From NCBI GenBank assembly GCA_017454265.1, contig JAFTDJ010000049.1, positions 94,732-158,731 of the forward strand: a stretch of DNA of 64,000 nt, given 5' to 3'. The stretch is from Bacteroidales bacterium (lineage in GTDB: Bacteria > Bacteroidota > Bacteroidia > Bacteroidales > UBA932). The notes beneath the pieces are model-generated. The model did not search any database. It was not told the origin of the DNA and saw nothing but the letters and a program-made list of their open reading frames with translations. The translations under genes and the position numbers were made by a program. Below, one piece after another: positions 35,195 through 42,205 of the stretch. How positions within the stretch are numbered: position 1 is the stretch's first letter; the number at the start of each line of letters is the position of its first letter.

Positions 35195-35779
35195 ATGTTT
35201 GCGCCGATGCCCAACCAGATACCTGAGATTGCCTATTTGATTCAAGAAGTGGAAAAGAAATACGGCAGGAAGGTGAATACTTCCACCGATTTCGAGTCCT
35301 TGTCCGTCGTTATTGAAAGAGATATTAACGAGTATATTTCGGCTTCTACGCTTAAGCGTATGTGGGGTTATGTGACCCTGAAGCCGGAGCCGCGGGTATC
35401 GACTCTTGACTTGCTGAGCCGCTTTATCGGTTATTCTTCTTTCGCGGAGTTCCGTAAGCGCCTGCAGGAAATGCCGGATTTCGATTCGGGCTTTTTCAGT
35501 ACCCGCTGTATTGCGTCTTCGGAGCTGCAGGCGGGCGATGTTGTTCAGATTGGCTGGGCGCCCAACCGGCTCGTGACGCTTGAGTATCTGGGGAATTATT
35601 CTTACCGGGTTGTCAAGAGCGAAAACGCCAAGCTTCGCCCCGGCGACGTGTTTGCCGCCGCCCAGTTCATGCTGGGCTATCCTCTTTTCATAGACCAGAT
35701 CAGCCGCCCCGAGGGCCCCACTCCCTCCTACGTCGCCGGCAAAACAGGCGGCCTCAACAGGTTGGAAAGGGTAGGGTGA
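35195..35779 (+). CDS. Conserved Bacteroidota protein of unknown function
   Basis: 194 residues from ATG 35195, preceded by GGAG at 35183-35186. A GTG start at 35147 would add 16 residues translated from the repeat element and is less likely. The first 90 residues form a helical domain (IPEIAYLIQEVEKKYGRKV, TLKRMWGYVT, STLDLLSRFIGYSSFAEF) of a type I have seen in this phylum on the N-terminus of other proteins. It looks DNA-binding-like but has no assigned function. The second half is a small beta-barrel (ELQAGDVVQIGWAPNRLVTLEYLG). No signal peptide. Followed by a repeat-rich spacer. Confidence 0.65.
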   Translation: MFAPMPNQIPEIAYLIQEVEKKYGRKVNTSTDFESLSVVIERDINEYISASTLKRMWGYVTLKPEPRVSTLDLLSRFIGYSSFAEFRKRLQEMPDFDSGFFSTRCIASSELQAGDVVQIGWAPNRLVTLEYLGNYSYRVVKSENAKLRPGDVFAAAQFMLGYPLFIDQISRPEGPTPSYVAGKTGGLNRLERVG

Positions 35780-35784
35780 TATTT

Positions 35785-35866
35785 GTCATTTCGAGCTTGC
35801 CGAGAAATCTCCCGCCGGCGGCCGCTGTTGTCATCTTGAGCGGAGCGCAGCGAAGTCGAAAACTCT
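35785..35866. repeat. Two related palindromic repeats
   Basis: Unit 1 (35785-35811) reads GTCATTTCGAGC...GAGAAATCTC. Unit 2 (35830-35866) reads GTCATCTTGAGCGGAGCGCA...AACTCT. Both share the GTCATnnnGAGC...AnATCT/ACTCT plan with the copy inside the methyltransferase gene at 9817. Confidence 0.65.
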
Positions 35867-35879
35867 CTCTCCCTCCCGT

Positions 35880-35960
35880 CGGGTGCAGATCCGGCCTTTC
35901 TGCACCCGGGACGCATTCTTTTCGCCCTCCCGGGTGAAAACATGCCCTTTTTACACCCGG
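35880..35960. repeat. Overlapping inverted repeats with alternative pairing
   Basis: CGGGTGCAG (35880-35888) can pair with CTGCACCCG (35900-35908). CACCCGGG (35903-35910), which shares bases with the latter arm, can pair with CCCGGGTG (35929-35936). That arm can instead pair with CACCCGG (35954-35960), with extra A-T pairs between the flanking AAAA and TTTTT. The structures exclude one another. Confidence 0.6.
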
Positions 35961-35982
35961 CAATCACCAAACATACAGCCAA

Positions 35983-36006
35983 ATGAACTATTGTGAACTT
36001 GATTCT
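35983..36006 (+). repeat. Upstream direct-repeat element, copy 2
   Basis: ATGAACTATTGTGAACTT followed by GATTCT; 21 of the first 22 bases match copy 1 at 35137. As in copy 1, a TTGGAG and a TATGTTT follow, but the frame that starts there stops after a few codons. Confidence 0.6.
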
Positions 36007-36051
36007 TGGAGGAACTATGTTTTTCTTTGTGAAGATAGAACTGATTAAAGC

Positions 36052-36171
36052 ATGCTAATTCTCAAATCTTACCTGATGCCTGAATGCGGCATAGAAGTAA
36101 TCTGGCCGGATGGCTTATTATGTGGGTCCAACCTTGAAGGAATAGAAGAGGGTGAAGAGCATGAATGGTAG
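36052..36171 (+). CDS. Small 39-residue ORF, Bacteroidales surface-locus peptide type
   Basis: ATG 36052 to TAG 36171 encodes 39 residues: a Lys/Tyr start (MLILKSYLMPE), then CGIEVIWPDGLLCGSN, and an acidic tail ending in EHEW. This follows the plan of tiny Bacteroidales proteins with a Tyr-x-x-Pro-Glu start, a hydrophobic middle, a short Cys/Ala-Gly-Ser turn and an acidic end, which are often found before surface-protein genes. It has no signal peptide. The LRR lipoprotein starts 19 nt downstream. Whether it is translated is unproven; the pattern match is from memory. Confidence 0.5.
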   Translation: MLILKSYLMPECGIEVIWPDGLLCGSNLEGIEEGEEHEW

Positions 36172-36190
36172 TATTAATTTCACAAACGCA

Positions 36191-39088
36191 ATGAAAAAGA
36201 CAATCCTTTTCTTCCTGTCAGTCATGACCATTGTCGCCTGCTCAGTAGAGGTTGATACTGAAGTCACCGGCTTTGATAATGTACATGCCACCATAGAAGG
36301 TTTTGGCACTACTTCTAAGGTCTACGCCGATCAGAACCTTAAACTGCTCTGGAATGCAGGAGACGAGATTACCGTTTTCAATAAAAGCACCTATAATTCC
36401 AGATTCCAGTTTGCCGGGCAGGACGGGGATAATGCCGGAGACTTTAACGATATTACAGCATCTGGCCTGCATACAGGAAATGCCCTGGACTGGGTTTATG
36501 CCGTATATCCTTATTCTGCAGAAAACAAGATAGACAATGCGGGCTCCGCTATTACGCTTACTATCCCGGAAATGCAGCACTATAGGGAGAATTCTTTCGG
36601 CCTTGGTTCCAACACAATGGTGGCTGTTTCCGACGATAATTATTTGGCGTTCAAAAACACTTGTGGATACCTTGCCATCAGGCTGTATGGAGAAGGAGTA
36701 TCTGTCAGCCGAATTACCATTACAGGCAATAACGGGGAAAAACTGTCAGGCAAGGCACTTGCTACCGTCGGTCTTAATGCTGTGCCGGTGTTGCAAATGG
36801 ACGAGTCTGCATCAGACAACGTTACTCTCGTTTGTGACGATCCTGTTGTTCTGACGGCCGACAGTAGCAACAGCACTCTTTTCTGGTTTGTATTGCCCCC
36901 TGTTACTTTCTCTAGCGGGTTCACTGTTTCTGTATTGGATTCACAAGGCGGTTTATTCGAAAAGCGAACTACAAAGAGCCTTACACTTAATCGCAATACT
37001 CTGGAGAGAATGGCTCCATTAGAGGTTGTGCCGGACTATGCCAATGTCCCCATGCAGTTTGTTGACGGGAATTTCAAGGCTTATTGTGTAGCTCGCGGAT
37101 TTGATACTGATGGCGATGGGGAAATCAGCCAGGCAGAGGCAGCTGTAGTTGAGTCGATATCAATTGGCTCCAATTCTGAAATATGGTCCCTCTGCGGACT
37201 AGAGTATTTTATTCAATTGAAAAGCCTTAGCTATGCTGGAGTATTAGGCGATTCGGTATTGTCAATAGCCAGTCCATTATTGGAGTCTCTAGCGTTGGGA
37301 TTGGAGCAAGACTCTAACTTATCATCATTAGATGTAACAAATAATCATGCCTTAAAAAGAGTTTCCATTTCTAGTCGGTCAGCTTCAAATCTTAAGTTGA
37401 ACTCGCTAAGCTTCAGGAATATGGAGGCGTTGGAAATAATAAGCATTACTTCTGGCCTTACCACAAATAGTAACGGTGATTATGAGGCTCCATATGGTTT
37501 CCTGAACTCTCTTGATGTCAGCGGCTGTTCTAATCTTACAACTATAAGATGCTACAGCCAGGGCGATAAACTTACCAAGATCGAAGGACTGGAAGATTGT
37601 GGAAATCTTTCGGCTTTCATTGGCTATTATAATGACTTCAAGGCACTTGACTTTTCTTCAAATCCGCAGTTGTCTGAGCTATACTTGGCTGGCAACATGA
37701 ATTTGGAGATTCTGAATCTGACAGGCTGTTCAGCTCTGGAGTGGATGTCTTTGTGGAATTGCCGGGCCTTGCAGTCGGTAGACCTTTCTGATTGCACGAG
37801 TCTTGAAGAATTGTGGACAACCCATACAACCATTGATCTTTCGCAACTCACGCAATTGACTACCTTCAGATGTGGTTCTCCCGTTTCAGAGCAGGAATTA
37901 AGCTTTTTATTATTGCCTCATCTAAAAGACTTGGAGATATGGTCTTTTCACCAGCTTGATTTGTCTTCTAATACCGAGCTATCACGATTATCCATTGGCT
38001 CTACTAATTGCCAGAATCTTAACCTGTCAAGCCTGCCATCCCTTTTAACCCTTGAAATTGCCGGATGGAGCCTTTTCGACTCTGTGGATATTCGCGGGTG
38101 TGCAGCACTGACTAATTATAACAGTGCAGAATGTAGCGGACTGAAGACGCTGATTGTTGAACCTGACCAGCTAATAGAAGGGGTCACAGTAAACCGATCC
38201 GAGAAAAAAATACATCCCGATACTGAAATAGTAATCAAGTATTTGGATTCCAGTCTTCCTAAGCTCTCTTTGAGTACTCCCTCGCTTACTGTATATGAAT
38301 CACTCGAAAGACGTCTGTATGCGAACTTGAATCCAAAGACCGACAGCTTTCCTATCACCTGGTCTTCCAGTAATGAGTCTGTTGCTACTGTCAATCAAGA
38401 AGGTCTTGTAACTGGAATATCAAAGGGAACAGCTCAAATAGTAGCTTCCATAGCATCAGGACAAATGAGTGCCGTTTGTGATGTAACAGTATCTGCCTTT
38501 GAAGAATTGTTCGTTGACTTGGGACTGAGCGTAAAGTGGGCACGTTTCAATCTTGATGCAATCTCCGAGTCCAGCTACGGGGGGTATTATTCGTGGGGCG
38601 AGTCAGTATCAAAGACAACCTATGACTGGAATGCATATACCATTCCCTATGGTGGCAATTATGTCGCAACGAGTTACTTTAGCTACAATGAAGACGAAGG
38701 ATGGTATACACTTCTTCCAAAGGGAGATGCTGCTTCAAACAAGAACACTAAATGCAGGATACCGACTTACTCCGAATGGCAAGAGCTCTGGAGTCATTGT
38801 ACAAAGACATGGACAGGTTCCGGAATTAAAATCACAAAACTTGGATATACGAGTGGGGATTATATATTCCTGCCTGCCGCTGGCTATATGTCAGACAATG
38901 GCAAAACAGACAGGGCAGATTGTTATTACTGGACGTCATGTTCTGATAGACTAAAAGGTTCTTCCACTGACACTTCATTGGCTTTTTGCTTTCATGGATA
39001 TGAAGATTCCGCCGGTACATTGCGAGTTCAATGGACTCCCTGGTATAGAAAGTGCGGCATGCCTATCCGCTATGTATTGATTGAGTAA
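36191..39088 (+). CDS. Surface lipoprotein: fimbrillin-like N-domain, EF-hand, LRR, Big_2, FISUMP domain
   Basis: 965 residues from ATG 36191 (MKKTILFFLSVMTIVACS, lipid Cys17); the in-frame ATG at 36152 would hide the signal. The parts in order are: residues about 25-290, a fimbrillin/Mfa-like domain (LLWNAGDEITVF, WVYAVYPYS, LAIRLYGEGVSVSRITITG); about 305-335, an EF-hand-like loop DTDGDGEIS; about 340-690, irregular leucine-rich repeats (LDVSGCSNLTTI, LDLSSNTELSRL); about 700-780, a bacterial Ig-like Big_2 domain (ITWSSSNESVATVN); about 785-965, a FISUMP domain (VDLGLSVKWARFN...YYSWGES). A cell-surface adhesin or binding protein is likely. The gene is visibly more AT-rich than its neighbours, consistent with recent acquisition. 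Confidence 0.85.
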   Translation: MKKTILFFLSVMTIVACSVEVDTEVTGFDNVHATIEGFGTTSKVYADQNLKLLWNAGDEITVFNKSTYNSRFQFAGQDGDNAGDFNDITASGLHTGNALDWVYAVYPYSAENKIDNAGSAITLTIPEMQHYRENSFGLGSNTMVAVSDDNYLAFKNTCGYLAIRLYGEGVSVSRITITGNNGEKLSGKALATVGLNAVPVLQMDESASDNVTLVCDDPVVLTADSSNSTLFWFVLPPVTFSSGFTVSVLDSQGGLFEKRTTKSLTLNRNTLERMAPLEVVPDYANVPMQFVDGNFKAYCVARGFDTDGDGEISQAEAAVVESISIGSNSEIWSLCGLEYFIQLKSLSYAGVLGDSVLSIASPLLESLALGLEQDSNLSSLDVTNNHALKRVSISSRSASNLKLNSLSFRNMEALEIISITSGLTTNSNGDYEAPYGFLNSLDVSGCSNLTTIRCYSQGDKLTKIEGLEDCGNLSAFIGYYNDFKALDFSSNPQLSELYLAGNMNLEILNLTGCSALEWMSLWNCRALQSVDLSDCTSLEELWTTHTTIDLSQLTQLTTFRCGSPVSEQELSFLLLPHLKDLEIWSFHQLDLSSNTELSRLSIGSTNCQNLNLSSLPSLLTLEIAGWSLFDSVDIRGCAALTNYNSAECSGLKTLIVEPDQLIEGVTVNRSEKKIHPDTEIVIKYLDSSLPKLSLSTPSLTVYESLERRLYANLNPKTDSFPITWSSSNESVATVNQEGLVTGISKGTAQIVASIASGQMSAVCDVTVSAFEELFVDLGLSVKWARFNLDAISESSYGGYYSWGESVSKTTYDWNAYTIPYGGNYVATSYFSYNEDEGWYTLLPKGDAASNKNTKCRIPTYSEWQELWSHCTKTWTGSGIKITKLGYTSGDYIFLPAAGYMSDNGKTDRADCYYWTSCSDRLKGSSTDTSLAFCFHGYEDSAGTLRVQWTPWYRKCGMPIRYVLIE

Positions 39089-39149
39089 GTGCAGATTGCC
39101 CACACTTCCAATTGCTAATCGTCCCGCGATTATCGAAATAGTTTAATCA

Positions 39150-39190
39150 GCCCTGAATTTACATTTGACGTCGTTTCAGGGCAGAATTTA
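39150..39190 (+). terminator. Probable terminator after the LRR lipoprotein
   Basis: GCCCTGAA (39150-39157) pairs with TTCAGGGC (39175-39182) around a 17 nt loop and is followed by AGAATTTATTTTATT. The T-run is interrupted, so efficiency is uncertain. Confidence 0.55.
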
Positions 39191-39200
39191 TTTTATTAAT

Positions 39201-39231
39201 TTTGATATTAGTAGCAAATTTGCTACTTTTG
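39201..39231 (+). promoter_or_regulatory. hicAB promoter with overlapping palindromic operator
   Basis: TTTG at 39201-39204, a 19 nt spacer, and TACTTTTG at 39224-39231 form a consensus Bacteroidota promoter. A perfect 18 bp palindrome, AGTAGCAAATTTGCTACT (39210-39227), fills the spacer and covers the first half of the -7 box. It is the natural operator for the HTH-bearing HicB antitoxin. Confidence 0.8.
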
Positions 39232-39249
39232 GACGCTTAAACTAAAATT

Positions 39250-39435
39250 ATGAAAATAAGTGAAATGAAGAGATTGTTGAAGATGTATGGCTGCTACGAA
39301 TTAGCTGCTGGAAAGGAACATGATGTTTGGTATTCACCAATAACCTGTGCGAAAATTCGAATCCCAAGACATCAATCGAAAGAAGTACCGATGGGAACTT
39401 TGAACAGTATTTTAAAGCAAGCTGGAATACAATGA
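39250..39435 (+). CDS. hicA: HicA-family toxin (mRNA interferase)
   Basis: 61 residues, the usual length. The dsRBD-like fold is recognisable: MKISEMKRLLKMYGCYELA, the catalytic His24 in GKEHDVWYSP (usually G-S-H), and PRHQSKEVPMGTLNSILKQAGI at the end. HicA cleaves mRNAs when free of HicB. The stop overlaps the hicB ATG (ATGA). Located between two LRR lipoprotein genes in an AT-rich stretch. Confidence 0.88.
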   Translation: MKISEMKRLLKMYGCYELAAGKEHDVWYSPITCAKIRIPRHQSKEVPMGTLNSILKQAGIQ

Positions 39436-39839
39436 ATCAAAGTATTATGTTAGTAAAAGCTATTATTGAGAGGGGAGAGGACGGCCTCTATTCTGTCTAT
39501 TCCTCAGATCATATCGGAAAGAGTTATTTTGGCGGATTCGGGGAGTCTGTTGTTGATGCGAAGGCGGATTTTATGGTAAGTATTCAGGAGGCCATAAAAG
39601 AAGAGAACGCTGCAATAGATCCAACCTGTGTTGAAGTTGAGTATCATTACGACATACCGTCTTTTTTTAATTGCTTTGATTTTATTAATGTAAGCAAGTT
39701 TGCGGAACTTGCAGGCATCAATGAGAGCAAGATGCGGGCATACAAGAGCGGCGTTGCCTTTCCCGGGGAGAAAACTATGGCCAAGATTTCCAATGCAGTC
39801 AGAAAAATTGGGATCGAATTAAGTTCTGCTGGTCTCTAG
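39432..39839 (+). CDS. hicB: HicB-family antitoxin with C-terminal HTH
   Basis: 135 residues from ATG 39432; the longer frame from 39327 runs over hicA. The N-terminal HicB fold (LVKAIIERGEDGLYSVYSSD...GFGESVVDAKADF) is a degraded RNase H-like domain that covers the toxin. The C-terminal Xre-type HTH at about 93-130 (SKFAELAGINESKMRAYKSG, EKTMAKISNAVRKIG) should bind the palindrome at 39210. The order toxin then antitoxin is normal for hicAB. Confidence 0.88.
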   Translation: MNQSIMLVKAIIERGEDGLYSVYSSDHIGKSYFGGFGESVVDAKADFMVSIQEAIKEENAAIDPTCVEVEYHYDIPSFFNCFDFINVSKFAELAGINESKMRAYKSGVAFPGEKTMAKISNAVRKIGIELSSAGL

Positions 39840-39851
39840 TCTCATTTACGG

Positions 39852-41120
39852 ATGCGTTATAAGATTGTAGTTCTTTTCGTTCTTATCCTATTGTCCGCTT
39901 GCACTGCCGTGCCTAAGGGGCTGGGGGCGCCCGAGTTCGTTTCGGCGCAGGTTGAGGTGAAGGGGGCCTCGGCCGTGTTTACCTGCGAGCTAACTTCCGA
40001 CCGGGTAGAGCAATGCGGGATCCTGCTGGACGGAAGCGTACTCGAGGGCGTCCTGGATGGCAATTCTTTCTCGGCTGCAGCCGGTGGTCTCGAAATTGAC
40101 AGAACGCATGTTTGGAGCGCGTTCGCCCGGGCCGGCGGAAGCGAGATTCGCTCCGAAGAAGAGGCTTTCGATGTTCCCGATGGCGCCATCCCCATTCCCG
40201 ACCCTGCCTTCAAGGCGTATCTCACGCAGCGCTACGACATCAACCGCGACGGGGAAATCTCCTTGAAGGAAGCGGAAATAATCTGGCGTATAGACTTCTG
40301 CACTAATGCTTTGGGCGTCAAGTCCATTGAAGGGATTGCCTATATGCCCAACCTGGAGGAGATTCATTGCGTAGGGGATTGGCTGGACAGTTTTGACCTC
40401 GGCACCTACCCATATTACTACCGGAGCCGCCACTATACCTGGGATAACTGTATCGGCCCTATCGGCACGCTGGAGAGCCTGGATATTTCCGGAAATCCGA
40501 AGCTGCGGATACTGGAAGTCTGGGACAACAGCGCTCTAGGGGACTTGCAGGGCACGTTAGACATATCCCATAATCCGCTGTTGGAGCAAATCAACATATG
40601 TTTTACCAACCTGGCCGTTCCCGACGTCAGCTCCCTTGCAGGACAGCTCACCCATGTGGGTTTCTCGCACCTGCGCGGTGCCCTTCCGGACGCCCGTACG
40701 ATGCCAAGCTTGAAGTATCTGGACATCAGCTTTGAACAGACCGGCAGGCATGTGGCCGTAGACGTTTCCCGGTGTCCGGACCTTGAGGAACTCCTTGTGA
40801 GCGGTACGGTCAGCTCGCTTTCCGATCTTTCCATGAATCCAAAACTGACGGAGCTTGCCGTTACCTGCTGCGACTTTCGGGAGATAGACCTTTCCACGCT
40901 GCCTCATCTCAAGCACTTCAACGGCAGCATGAACTTTTTCAAGAGTGTAGATGTATCTGCCAATTCTGAACTGAAGGAATTGTACCTCTCGCCTATGAAC
41001 GACGATGTGTTGGAGGTCCTCTGCATCGCTCCCGGCCAGCAAATCCCCGGCGTCACCGTGGACCGCAGCTCCGTATATATTCCCGACAGAACCGTAATTG
41101 TCGAGAAATCAGTCGAATAG
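39852..41120 (+). CDS. LRR surface lipoprotein with EF-hand-like loop
   Basis: 422 residues. Lipoprotein signal MRYKIVVLFVLILLSAC. After a beta-rich N-terminal domain, the segment DPAFKAYLTQRYDINRDGEISLKEAE contains an EF-hand-like DINRDGEIS loop, followed by irregular leucine-rich repeats (SLDISGNPKLRIL, LKYLDISFEQTG). The ending CIAPGQQIPGVTVDRSSVYIP mirrors the end of the LRR part of the larger lipoprotein at 36191. The two are therefore paralogues over the EF-hand/LRR section, but this one lacks the Big_2 and FISUMP domains and is more GC-rich. It begins 12 nt after hicB and may be read from the hicAB promoter. Confidence 0.82.
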   Translation: MRYKIVVLFVLILLSACTAVPKGLGAPEFVSAQVEVKGASAVFTCELTSDRVEQCGILLDGSVLEGVLDGNSFSAAAGGLEIDRTHVWSAFARAGGSEIRSEEEAFDVPDGAIPIPDPAFKAYLTQRYDINRDGEISLKEAEIIWRIDFCTNALGVKSIEGIAYMPNLEEIHCVGDWLDSFDLGTYPYYYRSRHYTWDNCIGPIGTLESLDISGNPKLRILEVWDNSALGDLQGTLDISHNPLLEQINICFTNLAVPDVSSLAGQLTHVGFSHLRGALPDARTMPSLKYLDISFEQTGRHVAVDVSRCPDLEELLVSGTVSSLSDLSMNPKLTELAVTCCDFREIDLSTLPHLKHFNGSMNFFKSVDVSANSELKELYLSPMNDDVLEVLCIAPGQQIPGVTVDRSSVYIPDRTVIVEKSVE

Positions 41121-42149
41121 CTCGGTGGCTTGGCGGAAGATGGCGTCTATGTCGGAGGCGTCAACCTGGATGTCTTCTTCCGGCTGCGAAGGGGCTTTCT
41201 TCGGGGCGTTGTTGCTGCTCGCAGGAGTGGGGGCGGAGTCGGGAGCGGAATCGACAGCAGGGAGGAGTGAGCTCGAAGTATCGGCCGGCGAAGTGGCGCT
41301 CTGGATGCTGTCTGCTGCTGGAAGGGGCTCCTGACCGGGGCGTATAATCCTCTCGACGTACGGATAGAGAGTGAAGGCGGCAAGCAGCAGAACCAGCAGC
41401 ACCCCTGCAAGCAGGGAAGACCGGCCATGGAGGGCTTTCTTCACCTGGGCGGCGGAGGCATAGCGGTTATAAGGCCGCTTTTCGCAGCATTTCCGTGCCA
41501 CGAGCCGGTGCCTTTTGGAGACGGCGTAGATTATCAGTCCGAGGGAGTAAATGTCGCTGCGCGCGTCTGCCTTGCCGCCCGCGAGCACCTCCGGGGCGGT
41601 ATAATTGACGGTCCCGGCAGCGGTCTTGAGAATTGAGTGGGTGTCGGAATCGGAAAAGCCGAAGTCAATTATCCGCACGTTGTTCCCGGAATGGGTAAGC
41701 ATGATGTTGGAAGGCTTAAGGTCCCTATGGACCACCTGGCGGGAATGGAGGTACGACAAGGCGTCGCAAATCTCGTCAAGTACTTTATCTTCCTGAGCCG
41801 CAGAGAGTTGCCCGTTTTCTATCGCTTCCGCAAGCGTGCACCCGTCCACCCAGTCCATCTCTATACAATTTCCGAGCCCATCCACGGCCGAATAGCCGTA
41901 GTACTCCACAATCCCGGGATGCCGCAGGGAGTAGCCGATTTCGAATTCCTTGCGGAGAAGATTCTCATACAACGGATTGCCGCGGTACTCCGGCCGGAGG
42001 CACTTGAGCACACGGAAACGCCCCGTCCTGTCGATACGGAAAATGTCACAGTAGCCCCCTTCCGAGTGATGGATAAGTCTTAACGTTGCTAAATCCACCT
42101 TGGAGTCTGTCTCTGAGGGAGAGAAAAAGTCGGAGCTGTCTTCTATCAT
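41109..42149 (-). CDS. Hanks-type Ser/Thr protein kinase with one TM segment
   Basis: 346 residues from ATG 42149. An ATG at 42170 exists but lies one base behind the -7 box, so a transcript would start after it. Kinase features are the ATP lysine (VLKC, Lys49), HRDLKPSN (141-148), DFG (162-164), TAPE (184-187) and SDIYSLGLIIY. The Gly-rich loop is weak (EGGYCDIF) and the C-lobe is short. A TM lies at about 244-264, then a roughly 75-residue Pro/Ser/Asp-rich periplasmic tail. It probably phosphorylates cytoplasmic targets in response to an envelope cue. The 3' end overlaps the convergent LRR gene by 12 nt. Confidence 0.88.
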   Translation of the reverse strand: MIEDSSDFFSPSETDSKVDLATLRLIHHSEGGYCDIFRIDRTGRFRVLKCLRPEYRGNPLYENLLRKEFEIGYSLRHPGIVEYYGYSAVDGLGNCIEMDWVDGCTLAEAIENGQLSAAQEDKVLDEICDALSYLHSRQVVHRDLKPSNIMLTHSGNNVRIIDFGFSDSDTHSILKTAAGTVNYTAPEVLAGGKADARSDIYSLGLIIYAVSKRHRLVARKCCEKRPYNRYASAAQVKKALHGRSSLLAGVLLVLLLAAFTLYPYVERIIRPGQEPLPAADSIQSATSPADTSSSLLPAVDSAPDSAPTPASSNNAPKKAPSQPEEDIQVDASDIDAIFRQATELFD

Positions 42150-42171
42150 AGCTTGGGGCGCATAAGCCATA

Positions 42172-42200
42172 CAAATATAGTGATTAATTTGCTATATTTG
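42172..42200. promoter_or_regulatory. Divergent -7 boxes for the kinase and the secreted-protein gene
   Basis: Minus-strand TATATTTG is read from 42179 to 42172; plus-strand TATATTTG lies at 42193-42200. The plus box ends only 5 nt before the ATG at 42206, so the predicted transcript would be leaderless or nearly so. Confidence 0.6.
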
Positions 42201-42205
42201 TGTGA

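Larger units (their letters stand above)
35780..36051. other. Intergenic spacer rich in short palindromes
   Basis: The gap between the gene ending at 35779 and the LRR lipoprotein starting at 36191 is 411 bases. Its first part has no convincing gene. It holds two dispersed-repeat relatives (35785-35811, 35830-35866), overlapping inverted repeats (35880-35960) and the second copy of the upstream element (35983). A short frame after that copy (MF..., ending near 36055) may be the remnant of a start region like that of the 35195 gene. The last part holds the 39-residue ORF at 36052. Confidence 0.6.

Noticed and set aside
35880-35960. CRISPR-like array in the repeat-rich spacer
   Set aside because: Units are short, of unequal spacing and palindromic with overlapping arms; there are no regular spacers and no cas genes.
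36191-39839. Complete mobile element carrying the AT-rich lipoprotein and hicAB
   Set aside because: No integrase, transposase, target-site duplication or tRNA attachment site was found; only composition and gene content suggest transfer.
42149-42170. Kinase start at ATG 42170
   Set aside because: It lies one base behind the -7 box TATATTTG, so the transcript should begin downstream of it; ATG 42149 is the first usable start.
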